DNA of 64,000 nt from Pseudorasbora parva (GCF_024679245.1 NC_090184.1:1957047-2021046), one strand, 5' to 3'. Numbered from the stretch's first letter, positions 33,043 to 45,967 are shown. Notes: generated by a model not told the origin, from the letters alone. Program-made: numbers and translations.

Positions 33043-33372
33043 TTTAAAATCCACTTCCTGTTCCAAGATGGCGCCTGTGTTTGGCTTTGCCTCTGTGGCT
33101 GGTTGCTCGTCCCGATTCATTTTGTTTGTTTTCTGCGCTATATTGCTACTAAGTCTGTCAGCAAAAGTTGTGTCTACTGCATGGGTGTATGATCGCCAAA
33201 CATTGCTGTTAATCCGATCTTCTATGGTTGAATGCAGTGACGGGTATATCTGGAGTGGTATCGACAAGTTTGCAGCGCCGTTCACACGTCCGACTGGAAC
33301 TGCTGTCTGTATGCAGCATGAAGAGGACCTAATACGACCTGCAAATAGACGGTGGAGAAAAAGGGTAGGGAG

Positions 33373-33898
33373 ACAAGCCTAGAAATCTAGACGCACCCTA
33401 GCAGCAGCAAATCTAATCTGCCCACGAGTGTCGTCTAGCAACTCAATACCCTTCTGAGCTGTAAATGCCAAACTCTTGCCGGGCCAATCACGTTGTGTAT
33501 AGAGTCGGTGGGCGGGGCCATAATGACGACGGCCGAGTTGCGTTTGCGTGCTTCTAGTAAACACAGAAACTGGCGAACGGCGGCGGTCTTTCGAATCAGC
33601 TTTGACCGCGACTCTGGAAGACTTGAGTTAAGCTTTTCTCTGAGAAAAGAACAAAGAGCGGCACTGAAGTCATTCTTAAAAAGGGAAGATGTGTTCTGAG
33701 TTTAGCCGACCGGATACGGCGAATGTTTAATCTATCAGCGAGCTCTGCTTCACCTTCGTTGCTCTGGTTGGTGTAGCGCTATCCTATCGCGTGCAGAGGG
33801 AGTTTGACAGAGAGCCGTTTATCCGCCCCTCGGATTGAGCCGTCAATGGAGAGTTTCCAGACCAAACATCTTGATGTGGGTCTGGCTTGTCAGGCTAT
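33373..33898. mobile_element. Probable MITE inside the LINE 5' region
   Basis: AGCCTAGAAATCTAGACGCA at the left and GGGTCTGGCTTGTCAGGCTAT at the right. The left part recurs inverted at about 28140-28217. Target duplication not resolved. Confidence 0.5.
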
Positions 33899-34099
33899 AG
33901 AGAGACAGTTCCAGCTGGAAAATCGATTTAAACGGGGGATCTTGAGCTGCGACTACAGACCTGTATGTCTTTGTTCTTTCTTCCCTGATGTCCCCATGGC
34001 TCTTGTTCCGGTGTACCAGAGAAACTCTACCTCAGGTCGTGCCGTGTGTTTGGTGCATCTGAGGCCGCTGCCACGAGCTGATTTCTCTGTTTCGAGTGT

Positions 34100-34680
34100 T
34101 CCTGCAACGCTCAGGATGGGTCTGATAAATGCCCGTTCAGTTGCAAACAAGTTTCTTCTGCTCAGCCTCCAAAATTTACCTCCAAAAGCATGGACTTCAT
34201 GCTGCTTACGGAGACTTGGCAACAGAATATGGAATACTATCACTTAAATGAACTCTGTCCTATGGACTGTAATTTTATCTGCACACCAAGACTCACAGGT
34301 CGGGGTGGAGGTCTTGCTGTGGTTTTTTTAAATCGTTTTATCTGCCAGTCAGTAAGTGCCGACACGTACTCTTCTTTTGAACTACAGATGACTAAGGTGG
34401 GTCACTCGAGCTCATTTAATTGCATTCTTGTTTACCGGCCACCTGGGCCAGCGGCTTCTTTTCTTGTTGATTTTTCAGACTTCCTATCATCTATTATTAA
34501 GCTGGATAGAGTGATAATTGTTGGCGATTTTAATATCCATGTGGATGAGGATACTTGTAAAGATGCTTCTGAATTTGTAAATATTACTGAATCTTTTAAC
34601 TTGTCTTTGGCCCTATGCACAACAAGGGACATACGCTCGATCTTGTCTTTTCTTATGGTGTAAATATCAATGATGTCTGT
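34100..34680 (+). pseudogene. LINE endonuclease domain, frameshifted
   Basis: GLINARSVANK starts the AP-endonuclease-like domain. After a frame change: DFMLLTETW, GGGLAVVF, FNCILVYRPPG and VIIVGDFNIHVDE, the conserved order in L2/CR1 elements. The break near 34190 and later stops make it inactive. Confidence 0.85.
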
Positions 34681-35548
34681 ATTGAAGACGTACTTATTAG
34701 TGATGACAACTGCATCTTTTTTGATCTGATGTGTGATGAGGATCCTCTCAGTGCTAAACGAGAGTCCTGTTCACGTTTGATTAACCAGTGTACTGTTGAG
34801 AAATGTTCAGCCGCATTCGGCTCAAGCCTGGTTCTTATTTCGAATGATGTAGACGCCTTTGGACTGGCTTTAATGATCACTGTACTGTGTTGTTGGACAA
34901 AGTGGCGCCTTTTAAAATGAGAGAAACTTCATCCGTCAATACATCACCGTGGATGAATGATCACATTCGCAGCTTAAGACGTGTCTGTCGGAGAACCGAG
35001 CGATTATGGAAAGCAACTCAGCTACACGTTCACCGCTTTTATCTTAAAGAGCTCTTTATGGACTTACACAAACTGATTAAGCTAGATCCTCTTATTTTAT
35101 TAATCTGATTTCTGCCTGTAAGAAGAATCCAAAGGCTCTATTTAAAACTATTAACAGCATTGTGTCTCCTGCTGCATGTATTGGCCCTGGGTTTTCAAAT
35201 GTTGACTGCACTTTTTGTTTCATTTTGTAGACAAGGTTAGACAGTCAGGGCAGGCTTGGTTCCATCAGCTAACCATCATATAGTTGAAGATCACAGATCT
35301 TCAATACTGGACTCTTTCTGCCTTATTACCCTGAATGACTTCATTAAAGTAGTGGGCACGATGAGACCATCTCAAAGCCCGGTTGATATTTAACCTACTA
35401 CTTTACTTTTTAAAATCCATAAATCATCTTGGCCCATGTTTGGTTTCACTTTTAAACCCATCTCTTCAGCTAGGCCAGGTTCCTAGCTGCTTTAAGCATG
35501 CTGTTGAAAAAGAACAATCTTGATGCTTCTTCATTTGGAAACTACAGG

Positions 35549-36602
35549 TAGGGCTGGTCGATTCCGCACTGTTGTTTTCGATTCGTTTTCGATTCTTCTT
35601 TTTTTAACAAAATCGATGGAGGAACCTAGTTCCGGAGTGACCGCAGGATACAAGGATGTAGAAAGTATCTTTCTTCGAAACTTTATTTGTAAAATGATGA
35701 TACATTTCCATAACTCTGATGAATTTTAAATGATGGATTCTCCTGAAATGGCCCATATAGCCCAGAAGTAAATGCGATATAGCCTAAAAAAATAAAAAGG
35801 ATAGCACATTATTCATGGATGTGCATTTATTGCATGTTTAAAACCACATGACATGTCTAAAATGCATGTGCACAGTTAAGTTAAATGACTACGTTCAAAT
35901 AAGTTCTTTTGCACAGAATGTACGAGGCAAAAAAACCACAATATTAACAAAAACAATAATATAAGAGTGCGCAGTTTATTTGTCAATCGATACTCGAGCA
36001 AGTTGCGTTCATTACTTTAGCAACATTAGACTCGGTCATTAAGCTGTACTCTAGTCTAGGCGCATTTTCTTTCAGTTATCAATGGATTAAAGAAAATAAA
36101 AGAAAATAGAAAATTAAAATAAAACCCTCACATCTGCATCTGTAAGCAGCGCTCAAAACCTACCGTCGTGGACAACAGAACCATTTCACAATTTAAAACG
36201 ATGGAGTTTTTGTGTGCAAAATGTAGAAAACTTGTCCACGATGCAGGATCACAGAAGGAAACAATGACAATAAACACTATTAAACTAAGTGAATGGAAGG
36301 TATAGTAATAATCAGTGATATGCGTTCACATATGGCTTTATTTGAACGTTTCATACCATAAAAATAAGTAGTTAGGATTACGTTCTAGTGACGTCATCAT
36401 ACAATGACGCAAAAAAAACCAACAAGGCTGAATTGCTTTTTTTTTAACTCGTTATTTGAAACTAACTGTTCAAAAGAACCTTTTGCAAAAATTAAATAGA
36501 CTTCCAATCATTATTAGTAAGCGAGAGACAAGTGAATAAAGAGGAGTCGATTCCCCGCGATGGAATCGATTCCCAACGCCTTGGAGTCGATTCCCAGCCC
36601 TA
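35549..36602. mobile_element. hAT-like element nested in the LINE
   Basis: Starts TAGGGCTGGTCGATTCCG and ends GGAGTCGATTCCCAGCCCTA, flanked by a perfect 8-bp duplication ACTACAGG (35541-35548 and 36603-36610). 1054 bp, AT-rich, no transposase. Discounting it restores the LINE motif NYRPIS. Confidence 0.92.
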
Positions 36603-36610
36603 ACTACAGG

Positions 36611-37862
36611 CCTATTTCTAAATTGCCTTTTCTTTCTAAAATTTTAGAAAAGGTTGTTGCTAACCAGCTAAATAATGTTTTGGATTCTCATAATACCTTT
36701 GATAAGTTTCAGTCTGGTTTTCGTAAAAATCATTCAACTGAGACTGTCTCCTTAGGGTTTCAAATGATATTTTGATGGTTGCTGATGGGGGTAAATGCTC
36801 TGTGCTGGTTCTGTTGGATCTTAGTGCGGCGTTTCATACTGTGAACCACTGCACTTTGATTGATAGACTGAAAACAACCGTTGGCATTACTGGATCAGCT
36901 CTGGATTGGTTTTCCTCCTATCTTTCAGACAGGAGTTTTTCTGTGTCCGTAGGAACACACGTCAGATTCTGCTCCTTTGTCCTGTGGTGTGCCCCAAGGC
37001 GTTGTGCTCGGCCCGCTGCTGTTCAGCCTGTATATGCTTCCTCTTGGGCAGATTTTTGGTAGTTTTGGGGAAATATCATACCATTTTTATGCTTATGATA
37101 TTCAACTATATCTTTTAGCCATGATAGGTTGGACAGACTGTCCTTGTTGCACAATTGTTTAGCCTCCATTAAAAATTGGATGGCAGACCACTTTCTGCAA
37201 CTAAATCCAGACAAAACTGAGATGCGGATTTTTGCACCAGACAACATTATTCCTCGGATTAGGCAGGCAATTGGGGCTATATCATCCTCTGACTGAAATG
37301 TTGTGCGAAATTTGGGTGTCATTTTTGATAAATCTGCGTTTTAGCAGTCGTTCCTGTTTTTTCCATCTCAGGAACATCGCTAAGATTTGATCTGTGGTTT
37401 CGAAAAAAGAGATGGAGATGCTTATTCACGCTTATATTTCCTCTCGTCTCGACTTTTGAAATGTATTGTACAATTGTTTAAACAAATCCTCCATGGACAA
37501 ATTGCAAATGGTACAGATTGCAGCTGCAAGACTTTTGAATAAGACCAACAGGCGAACACATATTACACCTTTACTTAAGGCTCTACATTGGCTTTCAATT
37601 AGTTTTAGATACATTTTAACCATTACTTACAGAGCCTTGCATGATCAAGCTTCCTCTTATATCCAGGATATACTACATACATGCATACAATTCTGGTCGC
37701 TCTATGAGGTCTTCAGGCCAAGACCTTTTAACTGTTCCTAGAACACGTTTTAAAACAAGAGGTGACCGAGCCGTCTGTGTAATGGCTCCATGGCTCTGGA
37801 ACGCTCTTACATTAGCCTTGAGAGCTTTGGACTCTGTGGAAGTTTTAAAAAAACACCTTTAG
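36611..37862 (+). pseudogene. LINE reverse transcriptase domain, frameshifted
   Basis: PISKLPFLSKILEKVVANQL, then [41 protein letters not shown] and [10 protein letters not shown]. The catalytic (F/Y)ADD box has lost one Asp. Later DKLQMVQIAAARLL and PWLWNALTLALR are the usual C-terminal motifs. Several frameshifts and stops. Confidence 0.85.
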
Positions 37863-38018
37863 ACGCATCTTTTTAGACAAGCATTAATTAGTAATTGTTT
37901 TTTTTAAAATGTTTTTGTGTATATATGTATGTTATGTGTATATTTTAATTTTGTAAAGCACTTTGTGACCTTTTGTCTGTGAAAAGTGCTATAGAAATAA
38001 AGCTTACTTACTTGCACA

Positions 38019-38633
38019 TAAAGTGTGCCAAGAAAACATCCCCCACACCATTACACCACCACCACCAGCCTGCACAGTGGGAACAAGGCATGATGGATCC
38101 ATGTTCTCATTCTGTTTACGCCAAATTCTGACTCTACCATCTGAATGTCTCAACAGCAATCGAGACTCATCAGACCAGGCAACATTTCTCCAGTCTTCAT
38201 CTGTTAAATTTTGCTGAGCTCGTGCAAATTGTCGCCTCTTTTTCCTATTTGTAGTGGAGATGAGTGGTCCCCGGTGGGGTCTTCTGCTGTTGAAGCCCAT
38301 CCGCCTCAAGGTTGTGTGTGTTGTGGCTTCACAAATGCTTTGCTGCATACCTCGGTTGTAACGAGTGGTTATTTCAGTCAAAGTTGCTCTTCTATCAGCT
38401 GGAATCAGTCGGCCCATTCTCCTCTGACCTCGAGCATCAACAAGGCATTTTCTCCCACAGGACTGCTGCATACTGGATGCTCTTCCCTTTTCACACCATT
38501 CTTTGTAAACCCTAGAAATGGTTGTGTGTGTAAATCCCAGTAACTGAGCAGATTGTGAAATACTCAAACCGGCCCGTCTGGCACCAACAACCATGCCACG
38601 CTCAAAACGGCTTAAATCACCTTTCTTTCCCAT
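38019..38633 (-). pseudogene. Tc1-like transposase, N-terminal part
   Basis: Starts MGKKGDLSRFERGMVVGAR with the helix-turn-helix SISQSAQLLGFTHTTISRVY and a second DNA-binding helix region (RRATLTEITTRY). The first catalytic Asp is intact in VAWSDESRLLL. Open to the LINE boundary, after GGGGVMVWGMFSWHTL. Confidence 0.88.
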
Positions 38634-38782
38634 TCTGACATTCAGTTTGGAGTTCAGGAGATTGTCTTGACCAGGACCACACCCCTAAATGCACTGAAGA
38701 ACTGCCATGTGATTGGCTGATTAGATAATTGCATTAATGAGAAACTGAACAGGTGTTCCTAATAATCCTTTAGGTGAGTGTA

Positions 38783-39630
38783 TGGTTTGTTAGGACAATA
38801 TTTTGCCAAACTATTTAAAAATCTGGAATCTGAAGGTGCAAAAACATCTAAATATTGAGAAAATCTCCTTTATAGTTGAAATGAAGTCCCAAATGAAGTC
38901 CTCAGCAGTGCATTTTACTACTAATGATACATTTCTGATGTAGACCTTAAAGTAGGTCATTTACTAAATATCTGCATGGAACATGATCTTAATATACTAT
39001 TGATTATTGGCATAGAAGAAAAAGTGATCATTTTGACCCTTATATAATGTACTGTTGGCTATTGCCATAATATACCCGTGAGATTTGTGACGGGTTTTGT
39101 GCTCCAGGGTCACATTTCTTTTCTGTCTTTGTAAAACAAATGAATCAACCTGATGAAGAGGTAAAACAGTTTTCACATTGATGTTATCTTTCTGCTTTTG
39201 ACAGAATCGGGAACCATCTTGGACCAACAGTGAAATCTATGCAAATGTGTCTGTATTGCGGCAAGAATTCACATTTACGTCTCATAAAATGCATCAGAGT
39301 TCATAAAATACACGCCCTGTGGAGCTGAAAGCACAGGGTGGGTCTATATATTCTAGCTGCTGTCAGAAAGCTATTTTCCCCCAGGAGTTATGCTGCAATC
39401 ATAGTGTTTTGGTGCACAACAGTTATGTTAGTGACATGCAACCGAACCAGTTTTCCCAACGGCCTGATGTTTTCAGACGCATCACTTGAGTCGACAGATC
39501 GTTACAGCCGCTGTCTGAGATATCACACCGATAACTGAAGCCTAGACATTATGCAAAATACCCCAAAACACTATCCTAACACAAAAACAACAAATTATAC
39601 TATATATACACACAAACACACACACACCAC
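38783..39630. other. Intergenic, no features recognised
   Basis: AT-rich sequence without recognisable genes or repeat ends. Confidence 0.4.
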
Positions 39631-40057
39631 TCAGGCATTTAGTGAAGTGAATAACACTGATGATCTCTTCATCACGGCTCCTGTTAGTGGGTGGGATATA
39701 TTAGGCAGCAAGTGAACATTTTGTCCTCAGAGTTGATGTGTGTGAAGCAGGAGAAATGGGCAAGCGTAAGGATTTGAGCGAGTTTGGCCAGATTGTGACG
39801 GCTAGACGACTGGATCAGAGCATCTCCAAAACTGCAGCTCTTGTGGGCTGTTCCCGGTCTGCAGTGGTCAGTATCTATCAAAAGTGCTCCAAGAGGAACA
39901 GTGGAGAACCGGCCACAGGGTCATGGGCGGCCAAGGCTCATTGATGCACGTGGGGAGCGAAGGCTGGCCCGTGGGGTCCGATCAAACAGACGAGCTACTG
40001 GAGCTCAAACTGCTCCAGAAGTTAATGCTGGTTCTGATAGAAAGCTGTCAGAATACA
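39631..40057 (+). mobile_element. Tc1-like fragment, family A copy 3
   Basis: Decayed end TCAGGCATTT, then the transposase start at 39756 ([14 protein letters not shown]) with the same helix-turn-helix. A small deletion near 39890 (CCAAGAGGAAC) shifts the frame. Lost after SDRKLSEY. Confidence 0.85.
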
Positions 40058-40494
40058 AAAAGTAAAATTATACTGTCTACTTCTCTTTGCTGCAAAAAAG
40101 TGCATTCTCTTAATTCAGCCAAAAGGTCATGGTGCAGGTATATCAGTTTCTTCAAACATTTTCTATAGGTTTTATAATTTCTGTGGTCAGAGATGGGCAT
40201 AAATACATGAAAATAAAATATAAAATACTGTGCATAAATATATAAAAATGCAGTATTTCAAAAAATACATTGGTTATTCAGTGAAGTATCACTATTAGTA
40301 TCACTCCCTCTCAAAAGACTTAAAAGTTTAAGGTGTCATCTTTGTGCCACTTCTATACTTATTTCCGTTACTCTATTATTTGTGATTTGGTGGTGGAGAC
40401 TACTAAATAAATCTTGTGTACAAATGTGGGCACTTTTCTTGCTTGTATAGCAAGTAGTAGTCACACCAAAATCGCCACACAATTATATATAGGA

Positions 40495-41240
40495 GTAGAG
40501 TGGGGTAAGATGAGCCACTTTTGACTTATGTGGTCCTCAAGATAAGACAGAAGTGGAATGATAGTATCTAAAGTAATCTCAGGATGTCATTTCAAATGAT
40601 CAGAATACATCTATGATAAAGGGTTATGAAAATATGGCTTCTTCTTTTAAAAAAAAGTGTTGTGGTGGCTCAGTTTACCCCAAGTTAGGGGTAAGTTGCA
40701 CCATCTAGGTGTAAACGGAGCAATCTGAATCAAACCCATGTAAACTCTAAAGATAATTTACCTCTTTTAAGAACACCGTCAATATCAAATTTCCTTTTAC
40801 AAATAGTCATATTATGTAAACAACATAAAAGCAACCAAATGAAGTCGAAATATCCATTTCTTTAATTGTTTGTATTTCTGAAACAATACACTGAACACAG
40901 AAGCTGAAACCTTCCCAGAAACAGATTAAGAGAGTTTGTTGAGTAAAATGAAATTAAAAACTGAATTAGGATGAATGAATGAACGTCAGGGAAACTAATA
41001 AAGTTTTTCTGCAGTGTTGAACATGTTAAGGACTACAGGTGGAAAGATTATTATTATTATTATTATTATTTGGTGTGTGTGCATCGTTCCTATCAAATAA
41101 ACTCAAACTAAAGTGATAAACAGTTGTGTAACATTACACCAGTTTATTCTTCAGAGATGTAACTCAACTACAGTGCCAGTAAATCTAAACACTGGCTCAA
41201 TTTACCCCACAGCATTGGCTCACTTTGCCCCATAGAACTA
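40495..41240. repeat. Probable repeat with GTGGGGTAA(G)ATGAGCC motifs
   Basis: AGAGTGGGGTAAGATGAGCC at the left; inverse-like GGCTCAATTTACCCC near 41193-41207. Includes an (ATT)n run at 41048-41070. Boundaries uncertain. Confidence 0.45.
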
Positions 41241-41544
41241 GCTCGCTAATCAATTCAGGCGATGTGAACTAAAGTGGCAATCTCATTGTGTGGCCAGTTT
41301 TTAACACAGCGTGTCAAACCTTTAGGTTATTTTTAAGGGGGCAATGCAATATTGTACACTCAAAAAATAACTTAATAACTAAATATGTGGTAAGTGGTTG
41401 CACACAACTATACTGAGCAATTTTTACAAATAAAAAATTATTTATATGAACAAACAAAAAGTAAAGCTGACCCAAGTTCTTTGAGTAAATACAAACTCTT
41501 TGAATTTGTCACTGTTACATAATATGCATGTGCCGCTCTCTTAA

Positions 41545-41878
41545 AGGGGCGGTGAAACACTCAGTTTCAGTCAATCTCATGTCAATCTTGAGTACCTATA
41601 GAGTAGTATTGCATCCTTCATATCTCCGAAAAGTCTTTAGTTTTATTATATTTATAAAAGAAATATAGGCTGTACCGAGTCTTTCCGGAAAAAAACGAGC
41701 GGCTGGAGGCGTATCGAGTGGGCGGAGCTAAAGAATGACGAGCGCGAACAAAGCGGTGACGTCCTCAAGCGTGGAGAAACCCATCGCTATCTCAGCTAAT
41801 AGATATGATATGATGGGAATCCAAGTCTTTAACAGTGTAAAAAGCTCAGTATGCATGAAACAGCATTTCATCGCCCCT
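41545..41878. mobile_element. TTAA-flanked MITE
   Basis: TTAA at 41541-41544 and 41879-41882; ends AGGGGCGGTGAAACACTCAG and AGCATTTCATCGCCCCT. Confidence 0.85.
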
Positions 41879-41896
41879 TTAATAATGTTATGTTAA

Positions 41897-42910
41897 AGCA
41901 GCACTAGGTAACTTTTCAACCTTCATAATATATTTTTTAAGACTCTTGTGATGATAAATCGACTTACAATAGGTTGAATGAAACGTCTGCCATAGCCTGA
42001 TGGGGTCTGTATCGTTTTTAATCGTACTTTTAAACTTCGAGTATCGGGTAGTAATCCAAGAACAAAAAGAACTACAGAATTCGACTGCTTTACGGCATAT
42101 ACGTCACTTCCACCAACACACACACTTCCTTACATTCGGACGTGCGAGCCCAACTTTGTTCGTCGGGTAATATAGTCATGTCTGAAGCAGCACAGACAAA
42201 TAAGAAAGAAAAGGTTTTGTTGGAGGAAAGCAATAAGAGGAAACTAAAGAGTGCTGTGATTAAAGGCAGGACGAGGATCAACATGTGACCAGCGTTTGCT
42301 CGTCGGCGTGAGCTGAAGGAGGCGTGCCCGACCGATGCTGTCATGCTTGTTACGGTGAGCTACCACTCAAACACTGAACTGAAGGATCATATAGATTCTG
42401 TCAAACGCTAACCAATAGACTACTATAATGACGCTGGCTTGTAAACGTGATTATTTGGCGTTTGAAAAAAATAAAACCCATGAAATTATATTCATATGAC
42501 ATGCTGAAACATATGCCACTGACTGTAACGTTACCTGGGATGAAGACATTTCACACGCGACGCCAGAAGAACACCTGAGTGTGAACTCCTCCTGCAGTGT
42601 TCAGGGGAACTGTTAGTGCTGCAACGACTCGCGGGACGCTTTTATGAAGTTATTTGGCCCGTCCCGCACCACTGGATATATTTTTACAACCCGCCGCGCA
42701 CCCGCGACAATTAAATAGACATACGGGGTCCGCGGGTTATGAGACGACCCGCGCATCACTAGTTCAGGTCTATCAGGGTTGTCATGTCCACAAATGCACG
42801 CGCGATGGCATCAGCTGATGTAGGAGGACAGAGCTTACGACAGTAGTTGAGGACATTATTTTTTCCAAACTGTAGGGGGACCCCGAGAGCAAAAGTAGCC
42901 AAGTGCGGCT
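41897..42910. mobile_element. TTAA-flanked element with coding relic
   Basis: TTAA at 41893-41896 and 42911-42914; ends AGCAGCACTAGGTAACTTTT and AGCCAAGTGCGGCT. On the plus strand from 42179 a short open stretch (MSEAAQTNKKEK, then KGRTRIN and, past a stop, ARRRELKEA) may be a decayed transposon protein. Confidence 0.75.
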
Positions 42911-42989
42911 TTAAATGTATAAAAGTTTATTATGTAAGGTAAATACTGTTATCAATTGAATTGGCCTTTAAAACTTTTAAATGACAACA

Positions 42990-43129
42990 AGCATATTTAT
43001 AAAAGATAAAATGCAAAAATAACTCATTGGACAAACTAAAAAAAAAATTTGAGAGTATATAGTAATAGTTCCATTTAAGGAATGTGTTTATAAGTGCCCA
43101 CAGCCTAAACACACACACGCACGCACATG

Positions 43130-43202
<73 letters not shown>

Positions 43203-43455
43203 TCTGCATAATGCTAACCACAAAATTATAGAAAATCCTTAATTTCCAACATAACTGAACATTAAACACTAACATAAGCTAAAAACATCTTTCCCTTTAC
43301 AGAAAACCATAAAATAACACTTTAATCCATAAATTTACTCTCATAATTTAGTCCTTTGCGTTTTTCGTTATGTCAACACAAATATTTCATGTAGTTTTAA
43401 CACATTAATAAGGTCAACTTCAATATATTAGGTTGACTGAACGACAATGGTTAAA
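42990..43455. repeat. Relative of the 17.9-kb DNA element, with (CA)n
   Basis: Shares AATAACTCATTGGACAAACT and ACATCTTTCCCTTTACAGAA with 17890-18440. Contains a (CA)n run at 43134-43199. Confidence 0.6.
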
Positions 43456-44270
43456 AGTGTCTAACTCTGAGATGGGCTGTCATGTTGTTTACCCTTCTAT
43501 TCTCAAAACGTGCATATCCGGTGTCCCACATTAGCCAGCATATGAATGGAAGTCAATGGAGTGAAAAGTGTAGAGTAACAACCCTTTATGCTATATGGTC
43601 CAGTCCCACACACACACTTCACGTGCTCTTGCAGACTCACACACATGCAGCAGCCGTTCTGTCCGTTAACTTCACAAGACCCACTGGTCATAAATAAATA
43701 AATATATATATAAATATATATATATATAAATAAATAACTCTACATTGGTGGTTATAATTCTGAATATAATTGATAAAAGCATATTATTCTGTGTAAAAAG
43801 GAATTCAAAATAACTTGACATGTGATATGAAATGACAAATAACTCAAGAGAAGCACATGGCCTGTGGTAAATGCAATGCAAGCAATCATTCCTGCATGTA
43901 CAGAGATACTTAACATGAGCTCAGAAGCTGTAGAAGTGTTTATTCATATTTATATCACATTATTCAGTGTTTGTCACAGGATTTTGGAGACATTGGTCCC
44001 TCTATGGGGTCCCCGGAAGAACATTTTGTTCATTTTAAATCTGGTGAGATTATTTTAAAAGCAAAATTATGTGACTAGATCCATGAAGAAATGTGTGTTT
44101 TTGTAAACAACTGTGTACTTTGCTAGTAATCTAATTATTGGTTGCATATGGTGATGGTATAAATGATAGTTCATAAATGTAGAGTATGCATTCGTACCAA
44201 CAAAAATATATAGCAAAAGAAGTTATCTTTGTTGAATTAACTTAATTCTAGAATAATTATTGGGGGTCTG
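43456..44270. other. Intergenic, no features recognised
   Basis: Includes a short AT-rich (TA)n/(AAAT)n stretch at 43691-43737; otherwise nothing recognised. Confidence 0.4.
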
Positions 44271-44272
44271 TA

Positions 44273-44747
44273 ATCGGTGTTGGGTACGTTTTTCTTAAAA
44301 GTAATGAATATTACATCTTTAATAGTGTTATTTATTTACTGTACACATTACTCTTCCCAAAAACTATTGAATTACTTATTACTAATTATTTTCCAAATCC
44401 TTTAACAACCTCGAGGATAGCGACATTAAATGGCTATTTTAAGTCATTCAAATATAAATAATATTAATATAAAACTACATTAATTATTCTTAACTGACCA
44501 ACATATTACAAATGTGAGAAGGATAGATAAAATCACGCATTTTAAAGACTTTATATCTTGATGTTAATTCCACTATTGTAGTAAATATAATTGTTCTACA
44601 GACTCTTCACAGTATTTAGTTCAATTACATGTGGAGTAACTCTAATGAAATTACACAACAAATAAGAGTAATCTCTACTTTACTTTTTCAAGGGAAAAAT
44701 GATTAAATTACAGCAATTAATTACTTATGTTACACTTAACACCGCCT
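44273..44747. mobile_element. Probable MITE with CGGTGTTGGGTA ends
   Basis: Left CGGTGTTGGGTACG and right inverse-like TTACACTTAACACCG. A related segment (decayed) is at about 50810-50995. Confidence 0.55.
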
Positions 44748-45174
44748 GTAAAACATTTTTACTAGGGGTGTAACTGTTTAAATTATTCATGGCTCAGTTT
44801 GTATGTGCTATATCCCAAGGAAAATAACTACTGTCAAACAAAAATAAAGAAAATAAGAACAAATAATCAAACTAAGCAACCGCACAAATAAATACAACAG
44901 AGCAAAGATAATTATAAAATTAAATAAACAGTGCTTTTCAGGTTTTTCTGGTTTGTCTAACATTAGATTTCCCCTATGAATGCCAAGTGTGCCAAAAATG
45001 TAAAATAAATAAATGCATAAATAAATATACACAGAAAGGCAAAAAAACCTAAAATAAATAATTTATTAATCTATTTCCATATTTATATATTTTTTCACAT
45101 TTATTCATTCCTTTATTTACTTCAACTTCTATTTCTATTCATTTCTACATTTATTAATTTCTATTTAAATTATA

Positions 45175-45628
45175 CACTCCCCTAAAGGATTATTAGGAGC
45201 ACACACTAATACTGTGTTTGACCCTCTTTCGCCTCCAGAACTGCCTTAATTCTCCGTGGCATTGATCAACAAGCCGCTCAAAGCATTCTTTAGAAATGTC
45301 GGCCCATATTGATAGGAGAGCATCTTGCAGTTGATGGAGATTTGTGGGATGCACATCCAGGGCACGAAGCTCCCGTTCCACCACATCCCAAAGATGCTCT
45401 ATTGGGTTGAGATCTGGAGACTGTGGCGGCCATTTTAGTTCAGTCAACTCATTGGCATGCTCAAGAAACCAATTTGAAATGGTTGGAGCTTTGTGACATG
45501 GTGCATTATCCTGCTGGAAGTAGCCATCAGAGGATGGGGACATGGTGGTCATAAAGGGATGGACATGGTCAGAAACAATGCTCAGGTAGGCCGTGGCATT
45601 TAAACGATGCCCAATTGGCACTAAGGGG
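45175..45628 (-). mobile_element. Tc1-like fragment, family B copy 2 (C-terminal half)
   Basis: Starts CACTCCCCTAAAGGATTATT beside TA. The minus-strand frame 45621 to 45193 encodes the transposase C-terminus with FQQDNAPCHKA and SPDLNPIEHLWDV. It breaks off at GCACTAAGGGGCA, within a few bases of where the LINE entered the other copy. Confidence 0.87.
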
Positions 45629-45756
45629 CATGTAAAGTAAAGTCCTGTATGTAGTAGACGGAGCAGAGCATTCAGAGAGATAGAACAAGCTGATCATATA
45701 TTCATATAGCAATGTTTTGTGATTTAATTTTCACATACTATGTCGTGATTTGATTT

Positions 45757-45949
45757 TGTAGTATATGCAGTAAATGGTTCAGTCCAGGTCACCCCTATAC
45801 AGTTTGTATAGTTGGTATGGACCGTGAATGTACTGCGCATGTGATTACTATGAAACAGGTGAACACGCTTGAGTAAAGAGAAGTTAAACACATCTAACTT
45901 TGTGTGCGTGCCTTTATTGGAGTTAATCGTTCCAACAAAGTATACAACA
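45757..45949 (+). repeat. 5' LTR of the complete Gypsy element
   Basis: TGTAGTATATGCAGTAAATG to CAAAGTATACAACA. Very short for a vertebrate Gypsy LTR. No difference from the 3' LTR was seen by eye. Confidence 0.95.
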
Positions 45950-45967
45950 TGGTGTCAGAAGCGACTG
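45950..45967 (+). promoter_or_regulatory. Primer binding site
   Basis: TGGTGTCAGAAGCGACTG starts at the first base after the LTR. The first 12 nt are complementary to the 3' end expected of a leucine tRNA (…CTTCTGACACCA, from memory); the rest diverges. Confidence 0.6.

Larger units (their letters stand above)
33043..38018 (+). mobile_element. L2/CR1-type LINE with nested insertions
   Basis: The 5' end has CTTCCTGTTCCAAGATGGCGCC, a YY1-type site found at the 5' ends of LINEs. Endonuclease and reverse transcriptase relics follow. The 3' end reads GTGCTATAGAAATAAAGCTTACTTACTT. The 9-bp duplication TAAAGTGTG fits target-primed insertion. Contains a hAT-like element (35549-36602) and probably a MITE (about 33373-33898). 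Confidence 0.88.
32576..38780 (-). mobile_element. Tc1-like transposon (family B) split by a LINE
   Basis: Inverted ends CACCTAAAGGATTATTAGG (left) and the inverse CCTAATAATCCTTTAGGTG (right), each next to TA. The transposase lies on the minus strand in two parts: N-terminal 38633 to 38019 and C-terminal 33042 to 32638. The 33043-38018 insertion carries the duplication TAAAGTGTG at 33034-33042 and 38019-38027. Confidence 0.92.
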
